DNA of 64,000 nt from Martinezella hainanensis (GCF_900094555.1 NZ_FMAC01000005.1:434001-498000), one strand, 5' to 3'. Numbered from the stretch's first letter, positions 17,630 through 26,913 are shown. The notes: generated by a model not told the origin, from the sequence alone. Translations and numbers: made by a program.

Positions 17630-18645
17630 GCCAAGCCCTCGCCGGAGCGGAACATGGCGCAATCGCAGGGATGATCGATCAACCGCTGCAGTTCGTCGTC
17701 GAGATGCATGAGCGTGACCGAAGCGCCGGCCATTTCCAGCGATGTGCAGTAGTTGCCGACCAGCGACAGGTGGATAACGAGGCCGGCGTCGTCGAGCATT
17801 GTCTTGAGCTTGCGCATCATGATGTAGAGTTCCATGAGGGGCGTCGAGCCCAGCGAATTGACCAGCACGGCGACGCGATCACCGCGGGCCGGCTTCATCT
17901 CCTCCAGGATCTTGCTGACGAGCTCGCTCGTCACCTCGTCCGCCGATCGCATCGGCCCGCGGGCGACGCCGGGCTCGCCATGGATGCCCATGCCGATTTC
18001 CATTTCATCGGCGCCGATCTCGAAGTTCGGCTTGCGTGTCTGCGGCAGCGAGCAGGGCGAAAGCGCTACACCCATCGTATAGGTGCGTTCATTGGCAAAG
18101 CGCGCCACCCGTTCAACATCGTCGAAACCATACATGAGATCACAGGCAGCACCTGCGGCCTTGAAAATGAAGACGTTGCCGGCAACGCCACGACGGCGCT
18201 CTTTCTGATCGATGGACGCAGAGGCGATATCGTCCGTGGTCAGCACGGTACGCACCTCAATATCGTCCATGGCAAGCATTTCCGCAGCCATGTCGAAATT
18301 CATGACGTCGCCGGCATAGTTGCCGTACATGAACAGCACACCGGCACCGCCATCGACGGCCTTGGCGCATTCGATGATCGGATCGGGCGGCGGCGAGGCG
18401 AAGACATTGCCGATGGCGGCGGCATCGGCCAGCCCCTTGCCGACAAAGCCGAGAAATGTCGGCTCGTGCCCGGACCCGCCGCCGATGACCAGACCGACCT
18501 TGCCGGCCCGTGGACCATGGTTCGCCACGATCGAACGCGGCGATCCGTCGACTGCACGCAGATGGCGCGGATGAGCTGCCAAAATGCCGGCCAGCATCTC
18601 ATCGACGGCGGCGGCGCCTTCGTTGATCAATTTTTTCGTCTTCAC
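17626..18645 (-). CDS. dhaK: Dihydroxyacetone-kinase-type subunit DhaK (substrate-binding), possible erythrulose kinase
   Basis: A 339-residue DhaK protein. GLVIGGGSGHEPTFLGFVG lies near residue 52, MYGNYAGDVMNFDMA near 106, and GMGIHGEPG near 218, where the His forms the covalent hemiaminal with the ketose substrate. The start is GTG with GGGAGT upstream. It lies 59 bases after apnL in the same direction and is coupled to dhaL. Family members include dihydroxyacetone, L-erythrulose and D-erythrulose kinases. The apiose route ends in an erythrulose phosphate, so a role in feeding erythrulose into that branch is inferred, not shown. Confidence 0.87.
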   Translation of the reverse strand: MKTKKLINEGAAAVDEMLAGILAAHPRHLRAVDGSPRSIVANHGPRAGKVGLVIGGGSGHEPTFLGFVGKGLADAAAIGNVFASPPPDPIIECAKAVDGGAGVLFMYGNYAGDVMNFDMAAEMLAMDDIEVRTVLTTDDIASASIDQKERRRGVAGNVFIFKAAGAACDLMYGFDDVERVARFANERTYTMGVALSPCSLPQTRKPNFEIGADEMEIGMGIHGEPGVARGPMRSADEVTSELVSKILEEMKPARGDRVAVLVNSLGSTPLMELYIMMRKLKTMLDDAGLVIHLSLVGNYCTSLEMAGASVTLMHLDDELQRLIDHPCDCAMFRSGEGLA

Positions 18646-18704
18646 GCCGATACTCCCAAATCATTGCGATTGTTGGGACTAACTTGCGCGTCTGCGAATG
18701 AAGG

Positions 18705-20585
18705 TCAATCCATCAACGTTGCGGAAGCAGTGCCATAGGCATCAAGCGTGAGCCTCGTATTTCCGGGCTGCTCGAGCAGACGGAATCTTCCCAGCTGGAT
18801 CTGCTGCGAGGCGGATGTGATGTTGACCAAGTGAAGCTGTCGAGCCTTTCCAGACTGCACCGTTATGAAGGCGAGCACGGCGGTCTGATCGGACGACAGG
18901 CACTCCTGCCACCGGCTGCCGGCGAGGCGGGACAAGGTGGAGACGACGTTAAAAAGCGGTCGCGTGGTTCCCGTTGCCGATGGCTCCTCTTCTCCGGCGA
19001 TCAGGCCGAAAGGCCCGGTCAGTGCCGAAAGCGTCAGGCACTCCAATCCGGCATCGAGGACGCGGGCGGCATAGCCAAACGCAAAGGCCTCGCCGAAGCG
19101 GGCATTGTGCCGCGGATCGGTGTTGGCCATGGCAATGCGCGCACCATGAGGATTGTCCATGGTCCGGCTGCCATAGGGGTTCTGCCGCATCGGTATGGTC
19201 GAGGGGCCGATACGATAAGGCTTGTCACCGTAGATGGCGCGCACCGAGCGCGTGATGAAGGGCAATGCTTCCAGGGTCTGCATGACGCTGAGATCGTCCG
19301 CCGCATGTACGATCGGATTGGTGCAATGGGTGACGAAGCCGAGCGTATCGGCGGGTACTCGTTTGCGATTGAGTTCGGTAAAATAGCTCAGCATGCCGCC
19401 GCCGAGACGAATGTCGGGGAAGGCGGCGTGAGCGGCGGCATAAACCTCTTCAAGGGGCGGGCATTCTGGCCATTTGCTGCCCGGGGGCGTCGACTGCCGA
19501 TCGACCGAAGGCGATATGACGATAGCGTCGGGTTTGAAGCCGGCGTCTCGCATCAAGGCCGCTATTTGCTGTGCTTCGGCAAGCGGAGCAAGGCGGCAGG
19601 GCAATGCGATTTCCAGAGTCGACCGCCCGGAATGAAGCGCTGCAATGGCAGCGAAGGATTTGAGGGCGCCAATCCCGTGACCGGCATCAGGATCGAAGTG
19701 GAAGAGCAATTCCTGCGGCGCGATTTCGCGCAGCCGACTACGCGCGGCGAGCGTGGCCTCGGCTTCTTCGGGCGTCATGACGAGCCCGATCGCAGGCATG
19801 GTGCCGGAGGCTTCTCCCAGGCTCAACTTAATCGGGCGCCTATCCGCGACCATCGCAGGCGCAGAGGTAGCGCGCCGCATATCGCCTATTGAAAGAACGA
19901 TCCTTTGCCGCATGGGCTCGCCAGCCGGAATTTGATAGGGCCAGGGCAGGGCAAGCGGGCGAACATAGGTCTTGTAGGAGGCATCCGACCAGTTGCGCTG
20001 GTCTTCCATTTCGAATGTGTCGCCCTCCATGCGGCACTCGGCCGTGACGTTCGACGTTACGCTATGCGTAATCGCCCGCATGTCCTTGAAGGGCTGCCAT
20101 GGTTCGATCAGGTCGGGAAAATGAGTGCTCTTACGGCTGCCATCGACATGCTCGACCGATACAGGCATGCCGGCAACGCCGACGATCGGATGCAGGATGC
20201 AGAAGCCGCAGCGGTTGGTTTCGAAGCCGGTAGCCGAAAGCGCTTCAGCTTCGAAACTCAGCGCTTCGCCCGCCTCTGCCGCGATCCGCACGTCAATTGC
20301 GAGCTCGGTATTTCGAGGTCCGGCGCAGCGTGCGATGTAACTGACCAAAAAACCATCGTCACGCTGAGCGATCCGCAGATCTTCGATAGAAGGCGCATAG
20401 GTGCCCCAATCGCGATCGCGAACCAGATAGGAAACGGCCCGCAAGACTTCGGTGCCGTCATAGCAAATCGACCGCAGATTGCCGTCCTTGAAGTCGGCGG
20501 TAAGCCCGCCAGCGGTCAACCGCACGGGCGGTGTTTCTCTCTCTCGTGTGCCATAGAGCTCGAATGGGTCGCTCCCGGTCGTCAT
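18705..20585 (-). CDS. apnL: D-apionate lactonase
   Basis: A 626-residue protein with ADFKDGNLRSICYDGTEVLRA near the start, DRDWGTYAP near residue 57, a central region with PRHNARFGEAFAFGYAARVLD, and a C-terminal beta domain. The length and neighbours match the D-apionate lactonase of the characterised D-apiose pathway, which opens D-apionolactone to D-apionate. Its start overlaps the apsD stop by 4 bases, linking it to the enzyme that would make its substrate. Identification rests on recalled family appearance plus the full pathway context (apsD, apnO, oiaK, oiaX). It is not a classic lactonase fold by eye. Confidence 0.75.
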   Translation of the reverse strand: MTTGSDPFELYGTRERETPPVRLTAGGLTADFKDGNLRSICYDGTEVLRAVSYLVRDRDWGTYAPSIEDLRIAQRDDGFLVSYIARCAGPRNTELAIDVRIAAEAGEALSFEAEALSATGFETNRCGFCILHPIVGVAGMPVSVEHVDGSRKSTHFPDLIEPWQPFKDMRAITHSVTSNVTAECRMEGDTFEMEDQRNWSDASYKTYVRPLALPWPYQIPAGEPMRQRIVLSIGDMRRATSAPAMVADRRPIKLSLGEASGTMPAIGLVMTPEEAEATLAARSRLREIAPQELLFHFDPDAGHGIGALKSFAAIAALHSGRSTLEIALPCRLAPLAEAQQIAALMRDAGFKPDAIVISPSVDRQSTPPGSKWPECPPLEEVYAAAHAAFPDIRLGGGMLSYFTELNRKRVPADTLGFVTHCTNPIVHAADDLSVMQTLEALPFITRSVRAIYGDKPYRIGPSTIPMRQNPYGSRTMDNPHGARIAMANTDPRHNARFGEAFAFGYAARVLDAGLECLTLSALTGPFGLIAGEEEPSATGTTRPLFNVVSTLSRLAGSRWQECLSSDQTAVLAFITVQSGKARQLHLVNITSASQQIQLGRFRLLEQPGNTRLTLDAYGTASATLMD

Positions 20586-21616
20586 CGCAACATGGCTCCG
20601 ATGTCAACCGAGCGCAGGCTCGCCGCACTCTCATAGGCGGCCTCGACAAGCGCCAGAGTCTTGAGATTGTCAGCGCCTGACGTGGAGGTTTCGCCGCCAT
20701 TGGCGAGGCGGTCGGTCCAATGCTGCTGGATCGCCAGGACGCTCTCTTGAATATTGTGCCAGGGGCGCGAGGCCCAGGACAGAAGCTGGGGTGAAGCATC
20801 GGATATGGTCACGCCGTCGGGACCGCTGACCTCGAGGCGATATCCCTGCGACAGCCGAATACTACCCTTCGTGCCGTCGAGTTCTATCAGAGTCTCGGGG
20901 AAAGGCTCCGTCGCAAGCTTGGAGGCGTAGCTGACGTCGACAATCGACGTCGCGCCGCTCTCATGGTCGAGCAGGATGGTGGCGACATCCTCGCCCTTGA
21001 TCTTCGGATTGACCCGCTTGGTGCGGGCCGTCAGCGAAGCGACATCACCGAGGATGAAGCGGGCGATGTCGAGCGTATGAATGCCGAGATCCTCGATGAT
21101 GAACCGTTCGCCTTCGGCCAGGTAAGGCTGGCCGGAAAACACATCGTAGCCGGAGCGGAAGGAGAAACGTCCCCAGAAGGGCTCACCGATCGCGCCCGAC
21201 TGCAGAACAGTCTTGACGGCCTGAATGGGTGTCTGCCAGCGGAAGTTCTCATGCACCATCAGCGGCACGCCGGCCGTAGCACAGGCTGCAACCATTGCCT
21301 TGGCGTCGCTCAATGTTTTCGCGAACGGCTTCTGGCAGATCGCCGGGATCCTGTGGGATGCAGCCATCTCCACCAGGGCGCGATGGCTTGCGACCGTCGT
21401 TGCGATATCGACGAAGTCAAAGCCGCCATCGGCAAACATCGCGGCGGCATCTGCATAGCGACGCTCAATGCCGAACTGATCGCCGACGAGCTTCAGCCGT
21501 TCCGGGTCACGGTCGCAGATCGCAACGATACGAGCGCCTTCGACGTCCTGCCACGCGTGCATCTGATTGATTGCGAAGAAGCCGCAACCGATCAATGCGC
21601 CCTTGAGTTCTGCCAT
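20582..21616 (-). CDS. apsD: D-apiose dehydrogenase, Gfo/Idh/MocA family
   Basis: A 344-residue NAD(P) oxidoreductase. The N-terminal Rossmann loop is ALIGCGFFAINQMHAW (8-23), the family motif CQKPFAKTL lies near residue 93, and the C-terminal Gfo/Idh domain includes DLGIHTLDIARFILG near residue 175, with the active-site Asp and His. It would oxidise D-apiose to D-apionolactone in the cytoplasm, the first step of the route. It lies between the importer genes and apnL, separated by 1 base and a 4-base overlap respectively. The family is certain; the apiose substrate comes from context. Confidence 0.8.
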   Translation of the reverse strand: MAELKGALIGCGFFAINQMHAWQDVEGARIVAICDRDPERLKLVGDQFGIERRYADAAAMFADGGFDFVDIATTVASHRALVEMAASHRIPAICQKPFAKTLSDAKAMVAACATAGVPLMVHENFRWQTPIQAVKTVLQSGAIGEPFWGRFSFRSGYDVFSGQPYLAEGERFIIEDLGIHTLDIARFILGDVASLTARTKRVNPKIKGEDVATILLDHESGATSIVDVSYASKLATEPFPETLIELDGTKGSIRLSQGYRLEVSGPDGVTISDASPQLLSWASRPWHNIQESVLAIQQHWTDRLANGGETSTSGADNLKTLALVEAAYESAASLRSVDIGAMLR

Positions 21617-21617
21617 T

Positions 21618-22682
21618 TCAGCCTGCCTTTGCCATTTGCATGAGAGTTACGCGCTGCTGGAGGCGCCGTTGCGCCTGATCCACGACGACAGCGATGATGA
21701 TGACACATCCCTTGATCACCATCTGCCAGAAGGATGAGACGCCCATCATCACAAGGCCGTCCGAAAGGATGCCGATGACGAAGGCGCCGATGATCGTGCC
21801 GCCTATAGTGCCGCGGCCGCCCGACATGGAGGTGCCGCCGAGCACGGCTGCCGCGATCGCGTTCAGCTCGAAGCTTTCGCCGGTCGCCGGATGCGCCGCC
21901 ATCAGCTCCGACGATATGACGATGCCGACGATGGCAGCGCAGAGCCCTGAGAACATGTAGACGAAGATCTTGACCACATCGACACGGATGCCGGACATGC
22001 GCGCGGCGCGCTCATTGCCGCCGACGGCGAAGATGTGCCGGCCGATCGGCGTCGAGCGGGCGACATAGGCGGCGAGCAGCGCCAGCACGATCAGTATCCA
22101 GATGGAAACGGGCAGACCAAGCATGCGGCCGGCGCCGAAGACGTCGAAGCCGGTCGTATCGTATTCCGGCCGTCCCACGAGGTTCGGGAAGGTCTGGCCA
22201 TCGGAAGAGAGGAGCGCGAGGCCGCGGGCGATATAGAGCGTTCCGAGCGTGGCGATGAAGGGCGCAACGTTGAGCTTGGTAATGAGCAGCCCGTTGATGA
22301 GCCCGATCGATAGCCCGACGGCGAGCGTGATGAGAATGATCTCGTAGATGTTGAAGTAGACGGTATATCCGATCGGCAGTTCGACGCCGTTCAGGATGAG
22401 GGCGCCCGCCACCATGCCGCACAGGCCGACGATCGAGCCGACCGAAAGGTCAATGCCGCCGGTTACGATCACGAAGGTCATGCCCATGGCGAGGAAGGCG
22501 TTAAGCGCGACATGCTTCGACATCAGGATGATGTTGGCGGTCGAAGTAAAGTTCGGTGCGAAGATCGCAAAGAAGATGACGACGGCAAACAGCGCGATGA
22601 AGGTCCTGAGCTTCATCAGCGTCAGGAGAACGGAACCGTTCGAGCGATTGGTCGCAAAGGTAGAGGACGTATCTGCGGTCAT
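21618..22682 (-). CDS. Monosaccharide ABC transporter permease, RbsC type (probable D-apiose importer)
   Basis: A 354-residue permease with about ten membrane helices and the RbsC-family signature region GINGLLITKLNVAPFIATLGT near residue 128, plus ELNAIAAAVLGGTSMSGGRG near residue 270. Its start overlaps the ATPase stop by 4 bases. With the RbsA-type ATPase, the DUF2291 lipoprotein and the binding protein upstream it forms a ribose-class importer. D-apiose or a related branched sugar is inferred from apsD immediately downstream. Confidence 0.9.
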   Translation of the reverse strand: MTADTSSTFATNRSNGSVLLTLMKLRTFIALFAVVIFFAIFAPNFTSTANIILMSKHVALNAFLAMGMTFVIVTGGIDLSVGSIVGLCGMVAGALILNGVELPIGYTVYFNIYEIILITLAVGLSIGLINGLLITKLNVAPFIATLGTLYIARGLALLSSDGQTFPNLVGRPEYDTTGFDVFGAGRMLGLPVSIWILIVLALLAAYVARSTPIGRHIFAVGGNERAARMSGIRVDVVKIFVYMFSGLCAAIVGIVISSELMAAHPATGESFELNAIAAAVLGGTSMSGGRGTIGGTIIGAFVIGILSDGLVMMGVSSFWQMVIKGCVIIIAVVVDQAQRRLQQRVTLMQMAKAG

Positions 22683-24232
22683 GACGCGAGTTTCCCTGTA
22701 TGTCCGTGTCCCTTGGCGGATGCCGCGATGATGGCTTCTTCCGTCGCTTCGCTTCTGTCGAGAACGGTCACGAGTTTGCCGTTGCTGAGCACTGCGATGC
22801 GGTCTGAAAGTGCCATGACCTCTTCAAGGTCCGAGGTTGAAAACAAGATTGCCAGGCCTTTGCCGGCGAGCCTGCGCATGGTGCGGAAGACGTCGGCCTT
22901 GGCGCCGACATCGATGCCGCGGCTCGGCTCGTCCATCAAAAGCACCTTCGGGTCGGTCATCAGAGCCTTGCCGATGACGACCTTCTGCTGGTTGCCGCCG
23001 GACATGGAGGTGACCTCGAAATCCGGATTGGGCGCCTTGATCGAAAGATCGCGGATCATGTCGCGAATGGCGTTCTTTTCGGCGCCTGGATCGATATGGA
23101 AAAACAGTCGAGCGAAGCGACCGAGGCTCGCAAGCGTCAAATTGCTGGCGATGGACAGGACCTGCACCAATCCCTCGCGCTGACGGTCCTCCGGGATCAG
23201 TGCAAGACCCTGCCGGATCCGTCTGGTGGTATCGCGTGCGCGCACTTCCACGCCATCGATGTAGATCCGTCCGGTCGAATGCATGTGCCGGCCCATCACG
23301 CATTCGAAGAATTCGCTGCGTCCGGCACCCATCAGGCCGTAGATGCCGAGGATTTCGCCGGCACGCACCGACAGCGAGACATGGTCGACGGCAAGGCCGC
23401 CCGTGCGTCGCGGCAGGCTGATCTCCTCGGCACGGAAGGCTTCCTTGCCGATCGCATGGCCGCCGTCCTTGGCGAAGTCCTTCGCGTCGGATCCGATCAT
23501 CGAGCGGACGATCCATTTCGTGTCGATATCGCGAACCATGGCCTGGCCGGTGATCTGCCCGTCGCGCAGCACGGTGATGTAATCGCCGATCCGCATCAGC
23601 TCTTCCAGCCGATGCGAAATATAGACGATCGCAACGCCCTGAGCCTTCAGTTCTGCGATGACCTTGAACAGAATGTCGACTTCCGCCGCAGATAGCGCCG
23701 ATGTCGGCTCGTCCATGATCAGGATACGGGCATTAAGCGAGATGGCCTTGGCGATCTCGACAAGCTGCTGCTGCCCGATCGGCAGGTCCTCCACCATGGT
23801 CTCGGCGCCTATGCCGGCATCGAGCCGGTCGAGAAACTCGTTGGCCCTTGCGATTTGCGCCTTGTGATCGATACCGAAGATGCCGCGGGTGATTTCGCGC
23901 GTGGCAAAGATGTTCTCGGCCACCGTCATGTTGGCGAAGAGATTGAGTTCCTGGAAGATCATGCCGATCCCGCGAGCCTGCGCGTCGGCCGGGCTGCTGA
24001 AGGAGACTTCCTCGCCCTCGAGCAGGATGCGGCCCGAGGTCGGCCGTTCGACGCCGGCGATGATCTTCATCAGGGTAGACTTGCCGGCGCCGTTTTCGCC
24101 GACGAGCACATTGACCGCGCCGCGATGCAGCTCCAGGTTGGCGTGCTTGACGGCGACGATGCCGGAATAGACCTTGGAAACGTCCTCCAGGCGCAGGATG
24201 ATGTCGTTGCTTGGCGTTTCGCTCATGGTCAT
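22679..24232 (-). CDS. Monosaccharide ABC transporter ATPase, RbsA type (two nucleotide-binding domains)
   Basis: A 517-residue tandem ATPase. Domain 1 has Walker A GENGAGKST near residue 45 and Walker B ARILIMDEPTSALS; domain 2 (from about 265) has the degenerate GLMGAGRSEF loop typical of the second RbsA domain, signature MSGGNQQKV near residue 417, and LLMDEPSRGIDVGA. It powers the RbsC-type permease. It overlaps the lipoprotein gene upstream and the permease gene downstream by 4 bases each, so the three are tightly coupled. Confidence 0.92.
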   Translation of the reverse strand: MTMSETPSNDIILRLEDVSKVYSGIVAVKHANLELHRGAVNVLVGENGAGKSTLMKIIAGVERPTSGRILLEGEEVSFSSPADAQARGIGMIFQELNLFANMTVAENIFATREITRGIFGIDHKAQIARANEFLDRLDAGIGAETMVEDLPIGQQQLVEIAKAISLNARILIMDEPTSALSAAEVDILFKVIAELKAQGVAIVYISHRLEELMRIGDYITVLRDGQITGQAMVRDIDTKWIVRSMIGSDAKDFAKDGGHAIGKEAFRAEEISLPRRTGGLAVDHVSLSVRAGEILGIYGLMGAGRSEFFECVMGRHMHSTGRIYIDGVEVRARDTTRRIRQGLALIPEDRQREGLVQVLSIASNLTLASLGRFARLFFHIDPGAEKNAIRDMIRDLSIKAPNPDFEVTSMSGGNQQKVVIGKALMTDPKVLLMDEPSRGIDVGAKADVFRTMRRLAGKGLAILFSTSDLEEVMALSDRIAVLSNGKLVTVLDRSEATEEAIIAASAKGHGHTGKLAS

Positions 24233-24873
24233 TGCCCCAGGGTCAAGGCCGAAGGGGTGATCAGGGGAAGCTGGCCGGATGCGGGCAGCGGAAACGCGCC
24301 GGTCACCGTGATCGTCTTTCCGGTCAGCCCATCCCGGGGCAGGGCGGCCAGAAAGGATGAGTTTGCCTTCTCATTGAAGGCCTTGCCGAACTGAGCCCAT
24401 TCGATCTGGTTCCTGAATTCGTTGAAATCCAGGAAGTCCAGCGCGTCGCGCAGCGCCGTGCCACGGATTGCCGGGCCAATCTGCACCTTCGCGTCCGCCT
24501 TGCCGTCGCCATCCACATCGACATCGAGGGTTCCGGCGCGCGAGGCGGTGTCGGCTGCGACGATCTTGCCGTTCAGCTTGACGGCATAAGTCCAGGGCGA
24601 TGAGGCCTGTTTTCGCGGATTTCCATATTTGGCGCCGGCTTCGTCCGGATTTGCGGCTATGGCCTGCAATACCGTCTTGATATCGCCCGCGCGTTTATCA
24701 ATGGCGGGCAGTACCTGGGACTGCCAGATCGCGTCGACCTTGGTTGCAGGGTCGAAGGCGCTCTTTGCCGCCTCCGCCGCCTTTTCCTCGGGCGTCGGTG
24801 TCTTGATAATCTTGCAGCCGGGCAATGCCGCGGCCAAAACAAGGGCCACGAGCGCGCCTCTGGTCCTCAACAT
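24229..24873 (-). CDS. DUF2291 lipoprotein of sugar ABC operons
   Basis: A 214-residue predicted lipoprotein with a signal peptide and LPGC lipobox (Cys at about residue 20). A KAAEAAKSAFDPATKVDAIW stretch and a Ca-loop-like DVDVDGDGKAD follow. DUF2291 proteins recur between the binding protein and ATPase genes of ribose-type importers; their job is not established, and a periplasmic accessory role is likely. The ATG at 24873 is chosen because GAGGTG lies 6 bases upstream; the longer frame begins with GTG at 24882. The 4-base overlap with the ATPase gene shows co-expression. Confidence 0.8.
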   Translation of the reverse strand: MLRTRGALVALVLAAALPGCKIIKTPTPEEKAAEAAKSAFDPATKVDAIWQSQVLPAIDKRAGDIKTVLQAIAANPDEAGAKYGNPRKQASSPWTYAVKLNGKIVAADTASRAGTLDVDVDGDGKADAKVQIGPAIRGTALRDALDFLDFNEFRNQIEWAQFGKAFNEKANSSFLAALPRDGLTGKTITVTGAFPLPASGQLPLITPSALTLGQ

Positions 24874-24940
24874 GCAATGCACCTCGATCTCGCAGGAAAG
24901 ACATCGGGAGAGCGCGGTTCTTCCGCGCCCTCCAGCTCGG

Positions 24941-25053
24941 AGCGTGATGCCGAAAAGTGTAGGCGGTTTTCGGACGACATCACGCTCTACTTCTTTGATG
25001 CTAGAGCGGATTCAGATTTTAGGTCGAACAGACCTAAAATCATCCGGCTCTAG
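24941..25053. repeat. RIME-type rhizobial intergenic element with two palindromes
   Basis: Palindrome I spans 24941-24986: AGCGTGATG and CATCACGCT arms enclose CCGAAAA and TTTTCGG. Palindrome II has outer arms CTAGAGC at 25001-25007 and GCTCTAG at 25047-25053, and a perfect 11-base inner stem GATTTTAGGTC / GACCTAAAATC at 25015-25041 with a GAACA loop. The pair and its wording match the Rhizobium-specific intergenic mosaic element. It lies inside the transcribed spacer between the sugar-binding-protein gene and the DUF2291 gene, so the RNA hairpins may lower expression of downstream genes relative to the binding protein. Confidence 0.8.
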
Positions 25054-25063
25054 TGGTCCGCCA

Positions 25064-26005
25064 TCAGTTCTTCAGTGCGAAGGTCTCAAGCTTGTCGGCG
25101 TTGTCGGCATTGATGAGGACGCAATCCATCAATTGCTTCTCATCCTTCGGCGCCGTCTTGTTCTTGATGTAAGCATCGGCCTGTTCGACCGCCTTCTGCG
25201 CCTGGGCATAGGCTGGCTGCATGACAGTCGCCTTGATGCCGCCGGCCTTGATGGAGTCGCGCACATCGTTGGAACCGTCGAAGCCGACGACGATCACATC
25301 CTTGCGGCCGGCGGCCTGCAGGGCGGCGATCGCGCCCATCGCCATGGTGTCGTTGCCCGAAATTACGCCCTTGATGTCAGGATTTGCCTGAAGGATGGTT
25401 TCCATCTTGGCGTAGGCTTCGGTCTGGCTCCAGTTTGCCGACTGCTTGGCGACCAGCTTCAAGTCCGGATAGTCGTCGATGACGTCGTGATAGCCCTGCG
25501 AGCGGATGCCGGCATTGGTGTCGGCTTCCCGGCCGACGAGTTCGGCATAATTGCCTTTCTCGCCCATCAGCTTGACGAATTCCTGCGCACCGAGCTGCGC
25601 GCCCTGATAGTTGTTGGAAACGATCTGGGCGACGGCGATGCCGGTGACGTTGATTTCGCGGTCGATGAGGAAGGAGGGGATGCCCGCATCCTTGGCCTTC
25701 TTCAGAGCGGCGACCGTTGCATCCGCACCGGCATTGTCAAGGATGATGGCCTTGGCACCGCGTCCGATGGCTGTGTCGATGACTTCCGATTGCTTGTTGG
25801 CATCGTCGTCATGCGTCATGACGAGCGTCTCGTAACCCAGTTCCTTCGCCTTTGCCTCGGCGCCGACGGCCTCTGCCTTGAAGAATGGATTGTCGAAAGC
25901 CGGCGTGATGATGGCGATCAGGTCGGCCGCGAAGGCCGGCATCGCCGTTCCCAGAGTAAGCGCACCGGCAAACGCTGCAAGTGTCAGTCTGCGTGTCAGT
26001 TTCAT
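25064..26005 (-). CDS. Monosaccharide ABC transporter solute-binding protein, RbsB type
   Basis: A 313-residue periplasmic binding protein. A Sec signal (LTLAAFAGALTLGTAMPAFA, cleavage after AFA near residue 27) precedes DLIAIITPAFDNPFFKAEAVG. LIDREINVTG near residue 120 and GVISGNDTMAMGAIAALQAAG near 215 mark the sugar-binding hinge region of the RbsB class. The start at 26005 has GGGAGGAG; the longer frame from 26302 is rejected because it runs into the apnO gene. It sits 80 bases downstream of apnO and is separated from the other transporter genes by the RIME element. Ligand inferred to be D-apiose or a related branched sugar. Confidence 0.92.
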   Translation of the reverse strand: MKLTRRLTLAAFAGALTLGTAMPAFAADLIAIITPAFDNPFFKAEAVGAEAKAKELGYETLVMTHDDDANKQSEVIDTAIGRGAKAIILDNAGADATVAALKKAKDAGIPSFLIDREINVTGIAVAQIVSNNYQGAQLGAQEFVKLMGEKGNYAELVGREADTNAGIRSQGYHDVIDDYPDLKLVAKQSANWSQTEAYAKMETILQANPDIKGVISGNDTMAMGAIAALQAAGRKDVIVVGFDGSNDVRDSIKAGGIKATVMQPAYAQAQKAVEQADAYIKNKTAPKDEKQLMDCVLINADNADKLETFALKN

Positions 26006-26053
26006 GGTCTCCTCCCAGTTATGAAACAGGCCCTGTTCCCGGCAGGGCAGTAA

Positions 26054-26074
26054 GGGGAGGGTGACGCCCTCCCC
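26054..26074 (-). other. Intercistronic RNA hairpin between apnO and the binding-protein gene
   Basis: A perfect 8-base stem (GGGGAGGG / CCCTCCCC) with a 5-base loop lies in the 80-base spacer, with no T-run after it. Such hairpins commonly stabilise or process mRNA near abundant binding-protein cistrons. Function is inferred. Confidence 0.45.
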
Positions 26075-26085
26075 GGGGACGTCGA

Positions 26086-26913
26086 TCAGGTGATGCGACG
26101 GATGCTTTCTGCGATCTCCTGCGGCTCGAAGACCTTCTTCCAGTCGTCGCGCATCAGGGCAGGAATGCCGAATTCGATTGCCTTGTTGCAGGCATCCGAG
26201 AATACGCCATCGACTTCCTTGAAGATGACGGCGCCGAGCACGTTCATGTGGCCCAGCAGGAAGTCGCGGGCGGCTTCTGCCGGAACGCCGCGGGCAACGC
26301 ATTCATCCATGGCCTGACGCATGATGACGAGCAGCGAGGCGCAGACGGTTTCGGAAAGGCCCGGCTCCAGCATCGCCATCTGCTCGACGGTGACGCGGTG
26401 CGAGCGCATGACGGGCGCCCAGATGACCTTGGCGATTTCCTCGCCGAGAGCATAGGCGCTTTCCGGGCCTTGCATCAGTGCCGAGACGATATGCTGCTTG
26501 GCAAAGAGGCCGCCGAAATGGTCCTTCTTGGCCTGCATGTCGGTCTCGTCGTTGAAGATCGGCGGATGGCAGGGGTGGGTGACGAAATAGGTGAGGTCTT
26601 CACGGTGCGGCAGATGGCCGGCGAAGGGGGCGGCGGCGTCGAGAGCGACGACCATCGTGCCGGGCTTCAGCTTGTCGACGATGCCGGCGGCAACCTTGCC
26701 GATCGCGGTGTCCGGCACAGCAAGGATAACCACGTCTGCGCCATCGAGCGCGGCGTCGGCAGGTACGCAATCGACGGAAAGATCATTCTTCAGGCGAGCC
26801 TTGCCGGCGTCGCTGACCTCGACATGGCGCACATCGAAGCGCGAGCCTTTCAGGTTCTTGGCGAGCCGGTAGCCCATTTTGCCGCCGGCGCCGAAAAGAG
26901 CAATTGCAGTCAT
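26086..26913 (-). CDS. apnO: D-apionate oxidoisomerase
   Basis: A 275-residue NAD-dependent oxidoreductase with N-terminal Rossmann loop ALFGAGGKMGYRLAKNL and a helical 6-phosphogluconate-dehydrogenase-like C-terminal domain (MAMLEPGLSETVCASLLV near residue 178). YFVTHPCHPPIFNDETD near residue 110 is a distinctive family segment. The length and neighbours match D-apionate oxidoisomerase, which oxidises D-apionate and shifts a carbon to give 3-oxo-isoapionate. GAGGT precedes the ATG by 8 bases. It heads the long operon that runs through the importer to dhaL, with a regulon box 39 bases upstream. Confidence 0.78.
   Translation of the reverse strand: MTAIALFGAGGKMGYRLAKNLKGSRFDVRHVEVSDAGKARLKNDLSVDCVPADAALDGADVVILAVPDTAIGKVAAGIVDKLKPGTMVVALDAAAPFAGHLPHREDLTYFVTHPCHPPIFNDETDMQAKKDHFGGLFAKQHIVSALMQGPESAYALGEEIAKVIWAPVMRSHRVTVEQMAMLEPGLSETVCASLLVIMRQAMDECVARGVPAEAARDFLLGHMNVLGAVIFKEVDGVFSDACNKAIEFGIPALMRDDWKKVFEPQEIAESIRRIT

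Noticed and set aside
18831..19892. 353-residue plus-strand open frame opposite apnL
   Set aside because: Antisense shadow of a pathway gene with tight operon overlaps.
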